Positions 16,872 to 25,916 of a stretch of 33,669 bases of DNA are shown one piece after another; position 1 is the stretch's first letter; the number at the start of each line of letters is the position of its first letter. This DNA comes from an uncultured Bacilli bacterium. GTDB lineage: Bacteria > Bacillota_I > Bacilli_A > RF39 > UBA660. A model generated the notes under the pieces. It was not told the origin of the DNA. It worked only from the letters and a program-made list of their open reading frames with translations, and searched no databases. The stretch spans positions 69,627 through 103,295 of the forward strand of contig CALVYA010000001.1 of NCBI GenBank assembly GCA_944371905.1, in the 5' to 3' direction. A program made the position numbers and the translations under genes.

Positions 16872-17822
16872 TTGGTAAAAGTTAGTATCATTGTCCCTGT
16901 TTATAATGTAGAAAACTATTTAGAAAGATGTCTTGATAGTTTAATAAATCAAACATTAGAAGATATTGAAATCATAGTAGTAAATGATGGAAGTCCAGAT
17001 AATAGTCAAAAAATTATTGATAGGTATAAAAAGAAAGATAAAAGAATAGTTTCCATTATGAAAGAAAATGGTGGATTATCTAGTGCTAGGAATTATGGAT
17101 TAAAAAAAGCAACGGGTGAATATATTGGATATGTAGATAGTGATGATTGGATATCTCCATCTATGTATGAAAAGATGTATGATAAGGCAAAAAAAGAAAA
17201 TAGTGATATAGTATCGTGTGATTATTATAAAGCTTATGATAATGGTACTAATATTAAAATGCCAGGATTATTATTAGAGTCTAGTGATATGAAGAAAAAT
17301 TATATTATTAGTGTTCCTTGTGCATGGAATAAAATATATAAAAAAGGAATCATTAGTAATAAACATTGGCCAGAGCAAATGATCTATGAAGATTTTGCAT
17401 CTAATCCTTTATTAGTAAAGAAAGTAAAAAAGATAAGTTATGTTGAGGAAGCATTATATTATTATTTTATAAGAGAGTCTTCCATTATGAATGATAAAGA
17501 ATTTAAACCTAAATTCTATGATATTTTAAAAGCTAGTAAAATTTTAAGTGACGGAATTAATAAAGATAAATATTATTTAAAATATAAAGATGAATATGAA
17601 TATTTAATTATTGATAATTTATTAAGGGATACCTATTTTAGATTAAAAGATGTAAGTGGTAGTGAACAGTTATTAAAGGACATTGTAGATTTTATAAAAG
17701 AAAATTATAGTGGTTTTTTAAATAATCCTTATATTAAAAAAATGGGATGGAAGTATAGGTTTATTACAAAACAAATTTATAAAAGACATTATAAATTATT
17801 AAATTTTATATCTAGGAGTTAA
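16872..17822 (+). CDS. Family 2 glycosyltransferase (GT-A), copy 1
   Basis: This GT2 enzyme of 316 residues transfers a sugar from a nucleotide donor to a surface polysaccharide or glycoprotein. Visible are VSIIVPVYNVENYLERCLDSL for the nucleotide fold, VVNDGSPDNS, GGLSSARN, and the metal-binding YVDSDDWI. The C-terminal third resembles the tails of the two sister copies (IYKRHYKLLNFI). The start is a TTG codon at 16872 with GGAGTGA upstream; no ATG fits. It heads a run of four glycosyltransferase genes with 1 to 7 nt gaps. Acceptor and sugar cannot be read from sequence. Confidence 0.9.
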   Translation: MVKVSIIVPVYNVENYLERCLDSLINQTLEDIEIIVVNDGSPDNSQKIIDRYKKKDKRIVSIMKENGGLSSARNYGLKKATGEYIGYVDSDDWISPSMYEKMYDKAKKENSDIVSCDYYKAYDNGTNIKMPGLLLESSDMKKNYIISVPCAWNKIYKKGIISNKHWPEQMIYEDFASNPLLVKKVKKISYVEEALYYYFIRESSIMNDKEFKPKFYDILKASKILSDGINKDKYYLKYKDEYEYLIIDNLLRDTYFRLKDVSGSEQLLKDIVDFIKENYSGFLNNPYIKKMGWKYRFITKQIYKRHYKLLNFISRS

Positions 17823-17823
17823 T

Positions 17824-18771
17824 ATGAAGAAAGTAAGTGTGATTATACCGGTTTATAACGTAGAAGATTATTTAGAAAAATGTTTAGATTCTGTTGTTAA
17901 TCAAACATTAAAAGATATTGAAATTATAGTAGTAAATGATGGAAGTCCAGATAATAGTCAAAAGATCATTGATGAATATAAAAAGAAAGATAAAAGAATA
18001 ATTTCCATTATGAAAGAAAATGGTGGACAAGCTAGCGCTAGAAATTTAGGAATCAAGAAAGCTCGTGGAGAATTTTTGTGTTTTGTTGATAGCGATGATT
18101 GGATTGAACTAGATATGCTCGAAGTATTGTATAATAATGCTAAAGAAAATCATAGTGATATAGTTACTTGTGATTATTTTAGAGTGATGGATAATGTGTA
18201 TACTAAAATGGCATTCATTCAAAGAAATGGTAATGATCCAATTAAAAATTATATTTTAAATTCTTCTGGCCCATGCTGGAGAATTGTTAAAAGAGATATT
18301 ATTGTTGATAATAATTTATATTTTCCAGAAGGAATTATATACGAAGATTATGCAGTGGTTCCACTATATGCATTATTTTGTCATAAGATAACGCATGTAG
18401 ATAAACCTTTATATTATTATTTAATAAGAGAAAACTCTACTATGACACAAAAAAAATTTAATAAAAAATTTAGTAATATTATTGATGCTAGCGATAATCT
18501 TTATAAGTTAGTTAGAAATAGTAAATATCATGATGAATACGAATATTCATTAATTATAAATTTACTAAGAGACAGTTATATTAGATTAAAAGAATATAAA
18601 GAAGGAAAAGATATTTTAAAAGAAATATCTAAATGGATTAAGACAAATATTCCTAATTGGTATAAAAACCCTTATTTAAAAAAAGAATCATATAAAACTA
18701 GATTATTTAATTTTTTAGTTTATAAAAGATGTTATAAATTATTAGATTTTATTCATAACATTAGAAAGTAG
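17824..18771 (+). CDS. Family 2 glycosyltransferase (GT-A), copy 2
   Basis: This 315-residue paralog of the preceding gene has the same motif set: VSVIIPVYNVEDYLEKCLDSV, VVNDGSPDNS, GGQASARN and FVDSDDWI. The N-terminal 75 residues are almost the same as in copy 1, including at the DNA level, whereas the remainder is only moderately alike. That suggests shared donor binding but different acceptors. A second conserved point is IIYEDYAVVPLYAL, which lines up with MIYEDFASNPLLV of copy 1 and VWYEDLSYTVKLL of copy 3; it lies in the catalytic-base region of GT2 enzymes. It starts one base after the stop of copy 1. Confidence 0.9.
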   Translation: MKKVSVIIPVYNVEDYLEKCLDSVVNQTLKDIEIIVVNDGSPDNSQKIIDEYKKKDKRIISIMKENGGQASARNLGIKKARGEFLCFVDSDDWIELDMLEVLYNNAKENHSDIVTCDYFRVMDNVYTKMAFIQRNGNDPIKNYILNSSGPCWRIVKRDIIVDNNLYFPEGIIYEDYAVVPLYALFCHKITHVDKPLYYYLIRENSTMTQKKFNKKFSNIIDASDNLYKLVRNSKYHDEYEYSLIINLLRDSYIRLKEYKEGKDILKEISKWIKTNIPNWYKNPYLKKESYKTRLFNFLVYKRCYKLLDFIHNIRK

Positions 18772-18776
18772 GTACT

Positions 18777-19892
18777 ATGAAAAAGAAGAAATTATTATTT
18801 GTGATATGGACGTATTCTTGGGGTGGAGGAGCAGAAAATATATTAACTAATTTAGTGAATCATTTAGATCCTAATAAATACGAAATAGACATTTTAGAAT
18901 ATTTCCATTTTAATATAAAAAAAGAACCAGTAAATGATAATATTAATGTTTTACCTCCTATTGTAGATGTTAATCATACAAATAAGATAGATAAATTTTA
19001 TAAGATGTTTTTAGTTAAACATAATCCATCTATACTAAGACGTAAGTATACTTATAAAAAATACGATTATGAGATTGCTTTTACAAAAATGATTCCTTCT
19101 TTTTTATTAGATTATAGTAGAAAAACGATTATTTGGTTGCATGGTCAAATTAGTAATGAAACAGATAAAAAAAGTGATATTAAATTACAAGATAAATACT
19201 TTAGAAAAGTAGATAAGGTTATCATGATATCTAAATATAATGAAGAAGTTATGACTAATATGTTTCCTGTTTTAAAAGATAAAACTGTAACTATATATAA
19301 TTCTTTTAATTTCGATCTTATTGACAAGAAATCTAAAGAAGAAAAACTACCTAAAAGTAGTGTTCCTATTTTACTTTCTTTAGGAAGATTGGATGAAGTA
19401 AAAAATCCTTTGATGTTACTAGAAGTGGCTAAAAAACTAAAAGAGAAAAAGATAAAATTTAAATTACAATATATAGGACACGGTTCATTAATGGAAGAAT
19501 TAAAAAGAAAAATAATTACTTTGGATTTAGAAGATGAAGTAGAAGTTTTAGGATTTAAAGAAAATCCATATCCATATGTAAAAAATAGCACCTTATTGGT
19601 TCAAACTTCTAAACATGAAGGCTTTCCTACTGTATTTGCAGAAGGACTTTATTTTGGTAAACCATTTGTATGTACTAAAGTAGGGGGTGCCGAAGAATTA
19701 TCTGATAATAATCAATGTGGTTATGTAATTGATAATATGGATATTAATTTGTTTACAGAAAAAGTTATCAGTTTACTAGAAGATAAAAAGTTGTATAATA
19801 ACTTTAGTGAACATGGTAGAGAAAATGTTAATCAATTTACAATTGATAAACAGATATCATCCTTTGAAGAGCTATTAGATTCCATAAAGTAG
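18777..19892 (+). CDS. Family 4 glycosyltransferase (GT-B)
   Basis: This GT-B-fold retaining glycosyltransferase has 371 residues. The N-terminal half starts LLFVIWTYSWGGGAENILTNL, with the Gly-rich acceptor-side loop. The C-terminal half has LLSLGRLDEVKNPLMLLEVAKKL and the donor-binding SKHEGFPTVFAEGLYFGKPFVCT with the E-x7-E motif of GT4. It stands between two GT2 genes in the same tight operon, so it adds a different linkage to the same glycan. The substrates are unknown. Open frames on the opposite strand here have no start signals and are shadows. Confidence 0.9.
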   Translation: MKKKKLLFVIWTYSWGGGAENILTNLVNHLDPNKYEIDILEYFHFNIKKEPVNDNINVLPPIVDVNHTNKIDKFYKMFLVKHNPSILRRKYTYKKYDYEIAFTKMIPSFLLDYSRKTIIWLHGQISNETDKKSDIKLQDKYFRKVDKVIMISKYNEEVMTNMFPVLKDKTVTIYNSFNFDLIDKKSKEEKLPKSSVPILLSLGRLDEVKNPLMLLEVAKKLKEKKIKFKLQYIGHGSLMEELKRKIITLDLEDEVEVLGFKENPYPYVKNSTLLVQTSKHEGFPTVFAEGLYFGKPFVCTKVGGAEELSDNNQCGYVIDNMDINLFTEKVISLLEDKKLYNNFSEHGRENVNQFTIDKQISSFEELLDSIK

Positions 19893-19899
19893 GTGAATT

Positions 19900-20883
19900 A
19901 TGAAAAAAAAGGTTAGTGTTATTATACCAGTGTATAATGTAGAACTTTATCTAAAAAAATGCTTAGATAGTATTATAAATCAAACATTAAAAGATATTGA
20001 AATCATAGTAGTAAATGATGGAAGCCCAGATAATAGTCAAAAGATTATTGATGAATATAAAAAGAAAGATAAAAGAATAGTATCTCTTATCAAAGAAAAT
20101 GGTGGACAAGGTAGTGCTAGAAATTTAGGATTAAAGAAAGCAAGTGGAGAGTATATTGCATATATTGATAGTGATGATTGGTTAGATTCCAATATGTTAG
20201 AAAGATTATATGAAAAAGCAGTTATGAAAGATAGTGATATTGTTATTTGTGGATATAAAAATATTTATCCAACTAGAACAGAAGATTTTTTATTAGATGA
20301 GAAGTTAATGAATGATACTATACAGGGAAAAAATAGTCGCCTCTTCAATCCTATTGGTACATGGTGTAAACTTTATAAACGTAAGTTTTTACTTGAGTCA
20401 GATATTCTTTTTACAACAGATAAGGTATGGTATGAAGATCTTTCTTATACAGTAAAGTTATTGGTTTTAACAGATAAAATAGAGTATGCTAATTTACCAA
20501 TGTACAATTATTTAATAAGAGAAAATTCTACTATGAATAATTCTAAAATATTAAAGAATTTAGATTTATTAATTGCTTTTAATGATATTATTGATTTCTT
20601 TGTTGGAAAATCACTTTATAATAAGTTTTATTCTGAACTTGAATTTTTAGCAATTGAACATATTTTAATATATGGAGTTACTAGAGTTTGTAGGATAGTT
20701 GGGGATAAAAATACAAAAGCAGAAGTTATTAAGCAATTTAAAAATTATATAAATAATAAGTTTCCTAATTATAAAAAGAATAAATATTTAAAGAATTTAT
20801 CTAGAAATAGAAAAATAATCTATAATTTATCAATAACTAAACAATATTGGTTAATATCTTTGATTTTTAAAATAAAAAAATAA
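19900..20883 (+). CDS. Family 2 glycosyltransferase (GT-A), copy 3
   Basis: This third GT2 paralog (327 residues) has VSVIIPVYNVELYLKKCLDSI, VVNDGSPDNS, GGQGSARN and YIDSDDWLD. It is closest to copy 2 over the first 75 residues and differs most at the C-terminus. The acceptor part has FNPIGTWCKLYKRKFLLE where the other copies have PCAWNKIYKKGII and GPCWRIVKRDIIV. It has no own promoter that I can see and ends the glycosyltransferase run, 28 nt before the signal peptidase gene, which has its own AAGGAG site. Confidence 0.9.
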   Translation: MKKKVSVIIPVYNVELYLKKCLDSIINQTLKDIEIIVVNDGSPDNSQKIIDEYKKKDKRIVSLIKENGGQGSARNLGLKKASGEYIAYIDSDDWLDSNMLERLYEKAVMKDSDIVICGYKNIYPTRTEDFLLDEKLMNDTIQGKNSRLFNPIGTWCKLYKRKFLLESDILFTTDKVWYEDLSYTVKLLVLTDKIEYANLPMYNYLIRENSTMNNSKILKNLDLLIAFNDIIDFFVGKSLYNKFYSELEFLAIEHILIYGVTRVCRIVGDKNTKAEVIKQFKNYINNKFPNYKKNKYLKNLSRNRKIIYNLSITKQYWLISLIFKIKK

Positions 20884-20911
20884 AGATATTTATTTTAACA
20901 AGGAGAATACT

Positions 20912-21445
20912 ATGGACTGGTTAGATATTAAAGAATTTATAAAAGATACATTTAAATATATCGCACTTATAATAGTTGTTTTAGTAGTTGCTATTTATGT
21001 TGTTAGCTTACAACAGGTAGTAGGACCTTCTATGTCCAATACGTTAAATAATAATGATATAGTTTTATTAGATAAGATTAGTTATCGTTTTATAGATATT
21101 AAACGTGGGGATATAGTATCACTTTATTATGCTGATACTAAATATCTAATAAAAAGAGTAATAGGATTACCTGGAGAACATGTAGAGTTTCAAGATAATA
21201 AATTATATATTGATGGTAAATATATAAGTGAAGAGTATTTAGAAAATGTTGAAACTTATGATTTCTCTTTAGATGAATTAGGTTATAGCAAGATACCGGA
21301 TGACATGTATTTAGTTTTGGGGGATAATAGAGAAGATTCGTTAGATAGTAGAGATAAATCAGTAGGTCTTATATCTAAAGAAGATATTATTGGTAAAGTA
21401 AGAGTAAGAATTTGGCCATTAAATAAAATTGAAATTGTGAAATAG
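20912..21445 (+). CDS. lepB: Type I signal peptidase
   Basis: This 177-residue membrane enzyme removes signal peptides from exported proteins. One N-terminal membrane helix (about 16-33) is followed by the catalytic Ser box VGPSMSNTL, the Lys box YLIKRVIGLPGEHVEF and the LVLGDNREDSLDSR box. Ser and Lys are both present, so it is a bacterial-type enzyme and not the ER-type SipW that normally processes TasA. That matters for the TasA-like proteins upstream, whose AYA|AF sites would suit this enzyme. Its place next to glycosyltransferases and surface proteins suggests it serves this surface locus, but it may also be the general peptidase of the cell. Confidence 0.93.
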   Translation: MDWLDIKEFIKDTFKYIALIIVVLVVAIYVVSLQQVVGPSMSNTLNNNDIVLLDKISYRFIDIKRGDIVSLYYADTKYLIKRVIGLPGEHVEFQDNKLYIDGKYISEEYLENVETYDFSLDELGYSKIPDDMYLVLGDNREDSLDSRDKSVGLISKEDIIGKVRVRIWPLNKIEIVK

Positions 21446-21470
21446 ATTTAAGTAAAAATCTATTTTATTT
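21441..21470 (+). terminator. Terminator after the signal peptidase gene
   Basis: The 9-bp stem aatagattt/aaatctatt (21441-21449 and 21456-21464) is followed by a broken T-run (ttatttt). Confidence 0.7.
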
Positions 21471-21531
21471 TGTCACAAAAATTAATATTAAATTTTGTTA
21501 ATTTTTTTATGTCGAATTTTGTTGTTTTTTG

Positions 21532-21560
21532 TAGACAAAATTAAATATTGACCTTATAAT
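21532..21560 (+). promoter_or_regulatory. Promoter of the large Ig-like surface protein
   Basis: The elements are TAGACA (21532-21537), a 17-nt spacer and TATAAT (21555-21560). The leader of about 65 nt before the ATG at 21634 contains GGGAGG as ribosome binding site. I see no known riboswitch in it. Confidence 0.65.
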
Positions 21561-21633
21561 AAATGGTGAATTCAGGCATAGGGTATTTTCGTCGTATTTT
21601 ATGGTTGAATGTAATTAATAGGGAGGTTTATTT

Positions 21634-23187
21634 ATGAGTGGTAAGAAGAAGTATATTATTGCAATTGTACTATTTATCTTTATTGGACTAATGATATTTA
21701 CTTTTGCTAATCCATTAGATGATGATGATACTAAAAGATTAGATAATGGTACTCAGTCTGATATTGAAGATGACGATAGCGGTAGTGAAGATGATGGACA
21801 AGATGATGAAATAATTACTGATGATGAAGACGACAATGCAACTGATAATGTTATCAATCCAGTTCCATTAGTAGATAATTCTTATGAATTAGCGTTACAA
21901 GCAGTAATTAATGCTGAAACAAAACTAGATGAAGATTCTTATAATGCAGCATTAGATTTGATTAATAAAGTAACAGATAATAGAAAAGAAGAATTAGCAG
22001 ATCGTCTAGAAGAAGTTAAAAACAGTATTGATGTTATTGCTTTAGTAGAACAACTAGAAAGCAAAGTTAATACTTCAGCTGATAAAGATGATATGGATGA
22101 TGCTAGAGATTTTAGAGCTGATGAAAAAATTATTGAAAAAGTAGAAGCATTACAAAATGCAAATGTAAAATCAGATTTACAAGCAACATTAGATGAATTA
22201 GCAAAATTATTAAATGATGAAAATGAACCAGTGATAAATATTGAAGACGGAGCAATATTATCTAGCAAAACAAAAATCGAAGTAGAAGATGAAAACGAAG
22301 TTACTATCACTGTTCAAAATGATGGAAGTACTGATAGTATTGAAATACCTAATGGTTATGAAGTAGAGGAAGGTAAATATTCATTAACAGTTGTTGATGC
22401 GGCATTTAATGAAGTTACTATTACATTTACTGTTGACTATAGTGATCCAGCATTTAATATAACAAGTGGTACTCATAGTGATAGTGATATTAATGTAGTT
22501 ATTAGTGATTTATCTTTCGATTATGTGGAAATTTATAATCAAGATGAAAATACTAAAGTGTTAGAAACAAAAGACGAATTTGTTTTAACCAGTGAAGCTA
22601 CTTATCGTTTAACTGCATACGATAAATTAGGAAATGAAACAGTAATTTGGGTAGCAATTGATAAAACAGACCCAACCATAGATGCAACAGGTACTGGTGT
22701 TGGTACTTACTTTAGAGATGATGTAACATTAACAGTATTTGATAAATTCTTAACTGAAGTAAAAGTTAATGATGATGTATATACTACTAGTGATTTTACA
22801 AACGAAGCAAATAATGAAAATAGAATATTTGAAAAAGTATATACAGAACCAGGTGTATATAATGTTGTTGCTAAAGATAAATTTGGTCATGAGACTGAGT
22901 ATACATTTACAATTGATAAAACTATTCCAAGTGTAAATGTTAAAAATGGTGGATATTATAAAGATCCTATCACTTTAGAAATAACTGAAGAATATCTTCA
23001 TAAAGCAGAACTTACTTTACCAAATGGTGAAAAAGAAACTGTTAATAGTGGATATGTTATTGACGAACAAGGAAAATATTATTTGAAAGTTCGTGATAAA
23101 GCTTATAATGTATTAGAAATAAGCTTTATAGTAGATTTTGAGGCCCTAAGTTTAAACCAAATCAATGGAATTATACACTTGAAGTAG
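21634..23187 (+). CDS. Large Ig-like surface protein, 5' part before a frameshift
   Basis: This is the N-terminal 517 residues of a large exported protein. A basic start and one hydrophobic segment (about 6-25) make a signal or anchor, followed by a run rich in Asp and Glu (residues 30-70). A helical region near 85-200 is rich in Ala, Leu, Asp and Lys. Several Ig-like units then carry the repeating pattern YxLTVVDxAxNxVTITFTVD and IDKTDPTI. The frame runs off at 23140-23187 into an unrelated tail (ALSLNQINGIIHLK), while the neighbouring frame picks up sensible sequence at once. Most likely it is one gene with the part starting at 23142, giving about 1236 residues in total. Confidence 0.8.
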   Translation: MSGKKKYIIAIVLFIFIGLMIFTFANPLDDDDTKRLDNGTQSDIEDDDSGSEDDGQDDEIITDDEDDNATDNVINPVPLVDNSYELALQAVINAETKLDEDSYNAALDLINKVTDNRKEELADRLEEVKNSIDVIALVEQLESKVNTSADKDDMDDARDFRADEKIIEKVEALQNANVKSDLQATLDELAKLLNDENEPVINIEDGAILSSKTKIEVEDENEVTITVQNDGSTDSIEIPNGYEVEEGKYSLTVVDAAFNEVTITFTVDYSDPAFNITSGTHSDSDINVVISDLSFDYVEIYNQDENTKVLETKDEFVLTSEATYRLTAYDKLGNETVIWVAIDKTDPTIDATGTGVGTYFRDDVTLTVFDKFLTEVKVNDDVYTTSDFTNEANNENRIFEKVYTEPGVYNVVAKDKFGHETEYTFTIDKTIPSVNVKNGGYYKDPITLEITEEYLHKAELTLPNGEKETVNSGYVIDEQGKYYLKVRDKAYNVLEISFIVDFEALSLNQINGIIHLK

Positions 23188-23216
23188 ATAAAGATGCAGA
23201 ATTTACATGTCCTGAT

Positions 23217-25343
23217 ATGAGTGACTATGTAACTGATAATTTATCTGGTGTGGCAAGTGTAGTAGTAGATAAATGGCATTCAAAACCAGATCAAACAAAA
23301 GTTGGTAAATTTACATGTCGCTATATTTCAACTGACAAAGCTGGAAATAGAGTAAGTAATGATTTACACTATACAGTAGTAGATACCACAGATCCAGTAA
23401 TTACAGTAGTAGATTCTAACAGATATCCGCTTGAAGTAGGAAGCACATATGTGGAAAAAGGATATACTGCAATAGATAATTATGATGGTGATATAACTGA
23501 TAAAGTAGTAATTACATATCAATTCCAAGCAAAAGGAGAGAGTACATGGCCATTTGTAGATGAAATGGATACCAATAAATTAGGAACATATAAAGTAATT
23601 TATACAGTAACTGATTCAAATGGTAATGTAGGACGTGGAACAAGAGTTGTACAAATTGTAGATACAACAGATCCAGTAGTTACAGTAGTAGATTCTAACA
23701 GATATCCGCTTGAAGTAGGAAGCACATATGTGGAAAAAGGATATACTGCAATAGATAATTATGATGGTGATATAACTGATAAAGTAGTAATTACATATCA
23801 ATTCCAAGCAAAAGGAGAGAGTACATGGCCATTTGTAGATGAAATGGATACCAATAAATTAGGAACATATAAAGTAATTTATACAGTAACTGATTCAAAT
23901 GGTAATGTAGGACGTGGAACAAGAGTTGTACAAATTGTAGATACAACAGATCCAGTAGTTACAGTAGTAGATTCTAACAGATATCCGCTTGAAGTAGGAA
24001 GCACATATGTGGAAAAAGGATATACTGCAATAGATAATTATGATGGTGATATAACTGATAAAGTAGTAATTACATATCAATTCCAAGCAAAAGGAGAGAG
24101 TACATGGCCATTTGTAGATGAAATGGATACCAATAAATTAGGAACATATAAAGTAATTTATACAGTAACTGATTCAAACGGTAATGTTGGACGTGGAACA
24201 AGAGTAGTCGAAATAGTAGATACTCATGCTCCAGTGTATACAGAATTAGTAATTTCTGGTGGAAAACTTTTCAATGGTAAATGGTATGTGACAAATGACA
24301 ATTTAATTTACATTAATGTTCATTTTGATGAAAAATTAGCTACAGCTCCAAAGGTAAGTATAAATGGAACTGAAGTTTTCCAATATGGAGAACCTGCAGA
24401 AAGAGTAAATGATGAAGGAGAGACATATTACATTTATTCAAAATCTTATAAAATTAATCCAGATGATGGATTAGATGGATTTTTAGATATTGAAATTTAT
24501 GGATATGCTGATGAATCAGGTAATGTGGGATCAACATTAAATGCTGCAAACACAACAGCAGGAGCTCAAAACGGGCAAATAATAGTTGATAAAACAGCTC
24601 CATCATTAGTTGTTGATGAAGGAGATAATCCACAAGTTCATGCTAATGATATTCTTCCATTTACAATAGAAGTAAAAATTAATGGTGTATCACAAAGAAT
24701 AGACCCTACAACTACAGATCCACAAGAAGAATATGGATCATGGTTTGGTATTGGATATATGCCAGATGGAGATTATGAAGTAATTGCAACAGATTTAATT
24801 GGAAACACTAAAACAGTTACATTTAAACAAGATAGACTTGTGATAACTGAAAGTGCAGTTGGTTCTTACTATATTGATGAAAATAAAGATGGTGGAACAA
24901 TTAATAATTTTAATTCCTTTGCAATTAAATTTAATAGAGATTTAACATTTACTTATGGTTCTGCAACCGAAGGATATAGAATAGAAATGTATTATAGTAC
25001 TGATAATGGTAAAACTTATCAAAAAGATGATAATACAACGATTAGTAATTGGTGGACTGGAGTTTTATGTGATAGTACTACTAGTAAATATCCAAATTCA
25101 GATTCTACATTTACTATAAGTGCTAATTCTCCAATATATTGGAGTGGTACTAAAATTTCTAGTAAATATCCTGAAATTTATCAAGCAATTCTTGATACTA
25201 AAGATACAGAAAATAAAGTATATGTTAAAACAGTATTTACTGTGATTCAACCAACTTATACAAAAGTATTCGAACTTGATCCAGTAATATATTCTAAAGG
25301 TGGTACAGAAGTAACACCACTAGGATTAGCTGATTTTCAATAA
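23217..25343 (+). CDS. Large Ig-like surface protein, 3' part with DUF5011 repeats
   Basis: This is the continuation of the preceding protein in the -1 frame. The frame is open from 23142, giving GPKFKPNQWNYTLEVDKDAE before the ATG at 23217, which has no ribosome binding site; independent translation is therefore unlikely. It contains three copies of a 93-residue DUF5011-type Ig-like domain (DPVITVVDSNRYPLEVGSTY, AIDNYDGDITDKV, YTVTDSNGNVGRG), then further beta-rich domains. The end, EVTPLGLADFQ, has no sorting signal or membrane segment, so anchoring must come from the N-terminus or from binding the cell surface. A domain set of this kind usually forms an adhesive stalk. Confidence 0.82.
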   Translation: MSDYVTDNLSGVASVVVDKWHSKPDQTKVGKFTCRYISTDKAGNRVSNDLHYTVVDTTDPVITVVDSNRYPLEVGSTYVEKGYTAIDNYDGDITDKVVITYQFQAKGESTWPFVDEMDTNKLGTYKVIYTVTDSNGNVGRGTRVVQIVDTTDPVVTVVDSNRYPLEVGSTYVEKGYTAIDNYDGDITDKVVITYQFQAKGESTWPFVDEMDTNKLGTYKVIYTVTDSNGNVGRGTRVVQIVDTTDPVVTVVDSNRYPLEVGSTYVEKGYTAIDNYDGDITDKVVITYQFQAKGESTWPFVDEMDTNKLGTYKVIYTVTDSNGNVGRGTRVVEIVDTHAPVYTELVISGGKLFNGKWYVTNDNLIYINVHFDEKLATAPKVSINGTEVFQYGEPAERVNDEGETYYIYSKSYKINPDDGLDGFLDIEIYGYADESGNVGSTLNAANTTAGAQNGQIIVDKTAPSLVVDEGDNPQVHANDILPFTIEVKINGVSQRIDPTTTDPQEEYGSWFGIGYMPDGDYEVIATDLIGNTKTVTFKQDRLVITESAVGSYYIDENKDGGTINNFNSFAIKFNRDLTFTYGSATEGYRIEMYYSTDNGKTYQKDDNTTISNWWTGVLCDSTTSKYPNSDSTFTISANSPIYWSGTKISSKYPEIYQAILDTKDTENKVYVKTVFTVIQPTYTKVFELDPVIYSKGGTEVTPLGLADFQ
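23382..24218 (+). repeat. Three tandem 279-bp repeats coding DUF5011 domains
   Basis: The copies start at 23382, 23661 and 23940 and are each 279 bp (93 codons). Differences I can see are confined to the first few codons of copy 1 (accaca against acaaca, gtaatt against gtagtt) and the last codons of copy 3. The interiors read the same base for base, so the repeats are recent or are kept alike by recombination. Confidence 0.95.
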
Positions 25344-25347
25344 TTGT

Positions 25348-25377
25348 AAAGTTAAGGCTGTAAAGTCTTAACTTTTT
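25348..25377 (+). terminator. Terminator after the Ig-like surface protein
   Basis: The 9-bp stem aaagttaag/cttaacttt (25348-25356 and 25367-25375) is followed by Ts. Confidence 0.8.
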
Positions 25378-25438
25378 CTTTTGTTTATTTTTATAATGTG
25401 ATACACTAATTTTAAGAATAGTAGTAGAAGGTGAAGTT

Positions 25439-25846
25439 ATGGCTTATATTAAGTATAAAGAGTTAGCTTATTGTAGATTTTCTCGTAAAATAGATGTTAA
25501 GGAGTTGCCACCATTTGTATTTGATTATATAGAACCAGTCGAGAATATTTGGTGTAGTTATTCGTCCTTTCGTAAAAAGTTACTATTAACAGATCGTAAA
25601 ATTATTATTTTTATCCAAAAAGGTATCTTTGGAAAAACCAAAAAAATACATTTTTTTCCTTATGTCAACATTTCGTCTTCTGCAATAGAATATAAAGATT
25701 CTAGTACTAGTTTATTGTTTTCTATGGATAGTGGATATCAATTAACAATTAATCTTGCTAATACTAGTCCATCTGATAAAACAGAAATAAGACAAATGTA
25801 CTTTAAATTAATAGAGAAGATAGGTAAAAAGGAAACCAATAATTAG
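25439..25846 (+). CDS. Small PH-like domain protein
   Basis: This 135-residue protein has no signal peptide or membrane segment. The pattern KKLLLTDRKIIIFIQKGIFGKTKKIHFFPYVNISS followed by LLFSMDSGYQLTINL resembles bacterial PH-like (bPH/YokE-type) domains, where a strand pair reads LTxxRIIf and is followed by i.y..I..i. Such domains usually act as small binding modules. GAAGGTGAAG precedes the ATG. It is a single-gene unit placed between the big surface protein and the kinase-like gene. The fold call is tentative and the function is unknown. Confidence 0.6.
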   Translation: MAYIKYKELAYCRFSRKIDVKELPPFVFDYIEPVENIWCSYSSFRKKLLLTDRKIIIFIQKGIFGKTKKIHFFPYVNISSSAIEYKDSSTSLLFSMDSGYQLTINLANTSPSDKTEIRQMYFKLIEKIGKKETNN

Positions 25847-25862
25847 TGTTTTCTTTTTTTAT
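25828..25862 (+). terminator. Terminator after the PH-like gene
   Basis: aaaggaaac near 25828 pairs with gttttcttt, with one G-U pair and a loop containing the stop codon, followed by a run of Ts. Confidence 0.55.
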
Positions 25863-25891
25863 TTGCTATAACAATACTTTTATGGTATAAT
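25863..25891 (+). promoter_or_regulatory. Promoter of the kinase-like gene
   Basis: The elements are TTGCTA (25863-25868), a 17-nt spacer and TATAAT (25886-25891) with TGg before it. Confidence 0.75.
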
Positions 25892-25916
25892 ATACCTCAA
25901 TTTAAGGGGGGATTGT

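Noticed and set aside
21561-21633. Possible riboswitch in the leader of the Ig-like surface protein
   Set aside because: The leader is about 65 nt and I cannot find a conserved aptamer core or a terminator/antiterminator pair.
23616-24086. Two identical 63-codon minus-strand open frames inside the DUF5011 repeats
   Set aside because: They are the reverse complement of the 279-bp repeat, Ile/Tyr/Cys rich, with no start signals.
23382-24218. Regular repeats as a possible CRISPR array
   Set aside because: The unit is 279 bp, in frame and coding. There are no short repeats with unique spacers anywhere in the window.
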